A stretch of DNA of 7,541 nucleotides, taken from contig CADDYT010000219.1 in the NCBI GenBank assembly GCA_902810755.1, positions 1-7,541 of the forward strand, given 5' to 3'. Shown here in pieces: positions 5,657-7,541 of the stretch (position 1 is the first letter of the stretch; each line of letters begins with the position of its first letter). The notes beneath the pieces are model-generated. The model saw only the letters and a list, made by a program, of their open reading frames with translations. It had not been told where the DNA came from and did not search any database. A program made the translations under genes and the position numbers. The stretch is from Chloroflexota bacterium. GTDB taxonomy: Bacteria; Chloroflexota; Ktedonobacteria; Ktedonobacterales; Ktedonobacteraceae.

Positions 5657-7303
5657 ATGCAAAAGACCGGTAAAACAACTACCACAACCGCTTCATCGCC
5701 TTCCCTGGCGGCTCTGGTGAGGCGTTCGCGTGGAGTGCGTGTGTTGACAGTTACTCTGTCGGGTCTGCTGGCAGGGCTGGTGGCCAGCCTGCTGGCAGTA
5801 GGGTTGATGGGCCTGTTCCGACTGGTGTTGGGCATCCCTTCGCCGGTAGAGCTTTTCGGCGATGTCTCTCTCAAGCACATGGATGCAGGCACGTTTGTCC
5901 ACCTGCTCATCATCTTTGCGCCCAATTCCAAGACGGGGCCGCTCGGCCTGGCGCTGCTTGGCATGATTGGCGTGGGTACGGTGCTGGGGCCTGTCTATGC
6001 GCTGATGACACGCCTGCGATTGCCGCCAGCTAGCAACCGCCCGGAGCGGCGTGAATGGCTGACGGCGACTGTGCTGGCTGCGCTGATGGTGCTGGCGGCC
6101 CTCATCATTTTCTGGGGCGAACTGGGGCAGAGCTTCATCGGCTTGCCGCCTGAATGGGCGCGCGCGGTTAATATCGTTGCCTTGCTGCTCGATTTTAGTC
6201 TCTATGTCCTCGTTCTCTGCCTCTCCTACCGGGCACTGTTGCCGAAACAGGCTCTAGCCGGAAAGGATAGTGCGGGTAAGACTCGCGGGCGGCGACAACT
6301 GCTGGCGCGGGCGGGCGTTGCCGCGCTGGGCGTTGGCGGCGCGGCAGGCACGCTCGGCGTGGTCAAGGCATTCCTGAACGACTATTCGGGCTATGATGGC
6401 ATGACGACACCCTCGCCACATGGCTTTACCGCACCCATTACGCCCAATAGCGAGCATTACGTGGTGACGCAGAACGCCATCGACCCGGCGGTCGATATCA
6501 CTGTCTGGCGGCTGGAAATCAACGGGCTGGTGCGGCAGAGCGGCGTCTACACCTACGATGAACTGATCAGCCTGCCCTCTACCTCGCGCGCGGTGACGCT
6601 CGAATGCATCTCGAACAGTATCAGTGTTGCCTCGCGGCTGATGAGTACCGCCGTCTGGCAGGGTGTGCCGTTGAAGACGCTGCTTGAGCGGCACGGCGGC
6701 GCGCTGCCCGGCGCCCGCTACATCGCCTTCTACGGCGTTGATGGTTACTCAACCAGTCTGCCGCTGGATGAGGTGCTGGCCGTTGACCCGTTTGTGGCCT
6801 GGCGTATGAACGGCGTCGAGCTTCCGGCGCGTCATGGCTTCCCCCTGCGCGTACTCATCCCTGGCCGCTATGGCGAAGAAAATCCCAAATGGTTGACGCG
6901 CATCGAACTGACCGCTTCCTTCGTCGGCGGCATCTACGCCGATCAGGGCTGGTACAACGGGCCAATCTATACCATGTCGCGCATCGACCGCCCCACCGGC
7001 CACGTACCGTTCGGCCAGTCCATCAACGTCGGCGGCATCGCCTTTGCCGGGCCGCGCGGCATCCAGAAGGTCGAGGTGAGTACCGATAAGGGCCTCACCT
7101 GGCACACAACTACGCTACAGCCGCCGATTTCCCCGGACGCCTGGACATTCTGGTCATGGCAATGGACGCCCGCGTTCCCCGGCGCCTACACGCTCTACTC
7201 GCGTGCCACCGATGGCACCGGGGCCGTGCAGACCAGCCAGGTACGCGGAGCCGTTCCACATGCCTCGACTGGCTACCATCACGTCACGGTGCAGGTGGGC
7301 TAG
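5657..7303 (+). CDS. Membrane-anchored molybdopterin-dependent oxidoreductase (sulfite oxidase family)
   Basis: 548 residues. The N-terminal part holds four hydrophobic helices (about 29-58, 94-118, 135-155 and 170-194). A twin-arginine-like RRQLLARAG (212-220) leads into a fifth hydrophobic stretch (219-238). The oxidoreductase-molybdopterin domain spans about 254-424: TLECISN (314-320) supplies Cys317, the expected molybdenum ligand, and HGFPLRVLIPGRYGEENPKW (393-412) is the family's second cofactor segment. A molybdenum-cofactor dimerisation-type beta domain follows (about 434-547; GIQKVEVSTDKGLTW at 468-482). The catalytic part probably faces outside the cytoplasmic membrane. The redox substrate is unknown; sulfite or a sulfoxide are family possibilities. 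An in-frame TTG at 5639 would overlap the upstream gene. ATG 5657 was preferred, with GGGG (5646-5649) 7 nt upstream. The GGGG lies within the last codons of the glycosyltransferase gene, so translation is probably coupled. Confidence 0.9.
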   Translation: MQKTGKTTTTTASSPSLAALVRRSRGVRVLTVTLSGLLAGLVASLLAVGLMGLFRLVLGIPSPVELFGDVSLKHMDAGTFVHLLIIFAPNSKTGPLGLALLGMIGVGTVLGPVYALMTRLRLPPASNRPERREWLTATVLAALMVLAALIIFWGELGQSFIGLPPEWARAVNIVALLLDFSLYVLVLCLSYRALLPKQALAGKDSAGKTRGRRQLLARAGVAALGVGGAAGTLGVVKAFLNDYSGYDGMTTPSPHGFTAPITPNSEHYVVTQNAIDPAVDITVWRLEINGLVRQSGVYTYDELISLPSTSRAVTLECISNSISVASRLMSTAVWQGVPLKTLLERHGGALPGARYIAFYGVDGYSTSLPLDEVLAVDPFVAWRMNGVELPARHGFPLRVLIPGRYGEENPKWLTRIELTASFVGGIYADQGWYNGPIYTMSRIDRPTGHVPFGQSINVGGIAFAGPRGIQKVEVSTDKGLTWHTTTLQPPISPDAWTFWSWQWTPAFPGAYTLYSRATDGTGAVQTSQVRGAVPHASTGYHHVTVQVG

Positions 7304-7315
7304 CGTGTCCCGGCC

Positions 7316-7343
7316 CAGGCCAGCCGCAAGGGGTGGCCCTACT
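7316..7343 (+). repeat. 28-nt repeat, copy A, 3' of the molybdoenzyme gene
   Basis: CAGGCCAGCCGCAAGGGG followed by TGGCCCTACT begins 12 nt after the stop codon at 7303. It is identical over 28 nt to the copy at 7384-7411. GGCCA (7318-7322) can pair with TGGCC (7334-7338), extended by two further pairs around one G-G mismatch, giving a small hairpin followed by CTACTATATAT. It may act as the 3' end of the operon transcript. Confidence 0.75.
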
Positions 7344-7383
7344 ATATATGCTGGCTCCGCAAGCCGTCCAGGCATCGGTAGCG

Positions 7384-7411
7384 CAGGCCAGCCGCAAGGG
7401 GTGGCCCTACT
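7384..7411 (+). repeat. 28-nt repeat, copy B
   Basis: Exact copy of 7316-7343, 68 nt further on. The sequence just before it (ATCGGTAGCG, 7374-7383) is reminiscent of the minus-strand reading of the left array, where GATAGCAGCG precedes CAGGCCA after a few bases. That supports one repeat family at both ends of the window. Confidence 0.75.
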
Positions 7412-7467
7412 CTAGACGACGGCTCTACAAGCGACGCGAGCGTATCGTGGAGAGTAGGGCCATCCCT
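7397..7467. repeat. 17-bp inverted repeat with 37-nt loop
   Basis: AGGGGTGGCCCTACTCT (7397-7413) and AGAGTAGGGCCATCCCT (7451-7467) are reverse complements at 16 of 17 positions. The left arm is the 3' half of repeat copy B, so the right arm is an inverted partial copy of the same element. The transcript would fold into a long-loop hairpin. It has no open reading frame and is too short for an insertion sequence. Confidence 0.65.
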
Positions 7468-7502
7468 CATAGGCGTTAACTTCAGGCCGTGCGAACGCGC
7501 CG

Positions 7503-7541
7503 CAGGCCACCCGCGCAGGCCAGCCGCCAGGGGTGGCCCCA
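7503..7541 (+). repeat. Further repeat copies at the right edge
   Basis: A partial copy, CAGGCCACCCGCG, starts at 7503. It is followed by CAGGCCAGCCGCCAGGGG (from 7516) with TGGCCCCA to the window end, which differs from copies A and B at one internal base and at the edge. The array evidently continues beyond the window. Confidence 0.6.

Noticed and set aside
7397..7467. Miniature transposable element (MITE) or insertion sequence end
   Set aside because: The inverted arms match a local repeat, but no target-site duplication or transposase remnant can be seen, so a plain repeat call is safer.
7156..7479. 107-codon plus-strand open frame into the right repeats
   Set aside because: It overlaps the end of the molybdoenzyme in another frame and its tail is translated repeat sequence.

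Overview
The window is a stretch of bacterial chromosome, GC-rich in its genes (roughly 55-60% by eye). It carries seven protein-coding genes on both strands, with short GC-rich repeats at both ends. The protein types suggest a soil-type, GC-rich Gram-positive or Chloroflexota bacterium. They include a divergent QueA-like protein paired with a short-chain dehydrogenase, an F420/FMN split-barrel protein, a PaiB-type protein, a GT-C glycosyltransferase and a membrane-anchored molybdopterin oxidoreductase. The GGCCACCC/CCGCAAGGGGTGGCC-type repeats look like those I associate with Ktedonobacteria, but that placement is an inference from memory and not proven here.

Layout: positions 1-275 hold an imperfect array of TGGCCTGCGG-type units. 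Next is a minus-strand pair, an SDR oxidoreductase (2162-1458) followed after 15 nt by a QueA-family gene (1442-276). An AT-richer 358-nt divergent intergenic region (2163-2520) separates this pair from a plus-strand pair: a PaiB-family FMN-binding protein (2521-3141) and a 74-residue one-helix membrane protein (3192-3416). That pair converges on a minus-strand PPOX/F420-type split-barrel gene (3940-3533). The two convergent ends are separated by a perfect 29-bp stem hairpin (3457-3524). A second divergent region (3944-4191) holds two adjacent palindromes of TetR-operator style. After it come a polytopic GT-C glycosyltransferase (4192-5652) and, 4 nt later, a membrane-anchored sulfite-oxidase-type molybdopterin enzyme (5657-7303). 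The last 238 nt hold another set of repeats related to the left ones but in the opposite orientation.

The genes do not form one obvious pathway. Three transcription units are suggested: SDR-QueA-like, PaiB-small membrane protein, and glycosyltransferase-molybdoenzyme, plus the single PPOX gene. No mobile element, CRISPR array, RNA gene or new defence system is supported. The most notable points are the diverged QueA motifs beside an SDR, the repeat family placed downstream of both outermost genes in the same orientation relative to transcription, the long perfect hairpin between convergent genes, and the tandem palindromes in the second divergent region.
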